Shown here in pieces: positions 63,665 through 64,000 of a stretch of DNA of 64,000 nt. The notes under the pieces are model-generated. The model saw nothing but the letters and a program-made list of their open reading frames with translations. It was not told the origin of the DNA and did not search any database. This stretch comes from Didymella arachidicola (Eukaryota > Ascomycota > Dothideomycetes > Pleosporales > Didymellaceae). A program made the position numbers and the translations under genes. Location: NCBI GenBank assembly GCA_016630955.3, contig CM049995.1, positions 558,001 to 622,000 on the forward strand. Direction: 5' to 3'. Position 1 is the first letter of the stretch. Each line of letters starts with the position of its first letter.

Positions 63665-64000
63665 CTACTCGCTATCGTCGCCGATGAGCTTCGCGTAATC
63701 GTCCGCAGAAGCAAAGGTGGGGAGCTGCTTGAGCTTCCTCTTCTTCTTCTTCCTGCCATCTTTGGTATCTTCGTCGCCTTCGTCTTCGACGAGTCCGCTG
63801 ATGTCGACGGGGATGTCGTCTTCATCGTCCATGAATGCATCTTCCTCGTCAAGGTCGAAGTTCTCGAAGTCATCGTCATCATCATCGTCAGCTGCAGGTA
63901 CAGGAGTGTCTCCCTCATCATCGCTGCCAAGGTTGAGTTCGACACCATCATCCATGGTGACACCACCCTCGGCATCCGAGTCGCTCATCATGTCTTCCAT
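63665..64000 (-). CDS. MAK21: Mak21/Noc1 ribosome biogenesis protein, C-terminal part only
   Basis: The last 111 codons of a minus-strand gene running off the window end. The acidic stretch (DDDDDDDFENFDLDEED), the basic KKKKRKLKQ and the terminal LPTFASADDYAKLIG motif match the C-terminus of Mak21/Noc1 (CBF/NOC family), which acts in 60S pre-ribosome assembly and export from nucleolus to nucleoplasm. The stop is the TAG at 63665-63667. The start and conserved core lie outside the window. Confidence 0.85.
   Translation of the reverse strand: MEDMMSDSDAEGGVTMDDGVELNLGSDDEGDTPVPAADDDDDDDFENFDLDEEDAFMDDEDDIPVDISGLVEDEGDEDTKDGRKKKKRKLKQLPTFASADDYAKLIGDDSE

Overview
This 64 kb window is nuclear DNA from a filamentous ascomycete, most likely a Dothideomycete of the order Pleosporales. 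The signs are short 45-60 nt GT-AG introns with CTAAC/CTGAC branch sites, fungal families (Zn2Cys6 factor, Mob2, fungal Pkc1, GH17 and GH47 enzymes), and pogo/Fot1-type transposons with a repeat-induced point mutation (RIP) signature. Transposon sizes near 1.86 kb recall the Molly and Pixie elements of Parastagonospora nodorum; that comparison is from memory. No genes are grouped by pathway and there is no operon or biosynthetic cluster. All exon coordinates below were read by hand from splice sites and checked for reading-frame arithmetic.

Layout. 1-7.2 kb: the 3' end of ARF1, MOB2 (minus) divergent from LEO1 (plus), then three small unrecognised spliced genes, two of which look like tandem paralogues. 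8.5-10.7 kb: a secreted/transmembrane kelch-repeat protein. 12.9-15.4 kb: a homeobox transcription factor flanked by about 2.2 kb of non-coding DNA on each side. 17.6-30 kb is gene-dense: glycerol-3-phosphatase, NUG1, pyrroline-5-carboxylate dehydrogenase (mitochondrial proline catabolism), a DHA1 MFS transporter, a GH47 mannosidase carrying a 1-nt frameshift, and a GH17 cell-wall glucanase. 30.6-44.7 kb: a Zn2Cys6 factor, protein kinase C (with a 2-nt frameshift in the kinase domain), CWF19 and the GPN-loop GTPase NPA3. 44.7-58.9 kb is gene-poor: only a C2H2 factor and one decayed gene fragment. 58.98-63.31 kb is a nested transposon stack. The window ends in the C-terminus of MAK21/NOC1.

The main non-routine object is the transposon stack. 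An outer element of about 0.6 kb, with TIRs of about 95 bp and no transposase, is interrupted by two different pogo-type elements in opposite orientation. They abut each other and share a single TA. The left one has two in-frame TAG codons where its relative has sense codons, as RIP (CAG to TAG) would produce. The right one has perfect 53-bp TIRs and an intact 550-residue transposase, so it may be recent or active. Both elements carry a 17-bp tandem duplication inside each TIR, probably a two-part transposase binding site.

The two frameshifts in otherwise perfectly conserved housekeeping genes (GH47, PKC1) are as likely to be assembly errors as true lesions and should be checked against reads before any biology is inferred.
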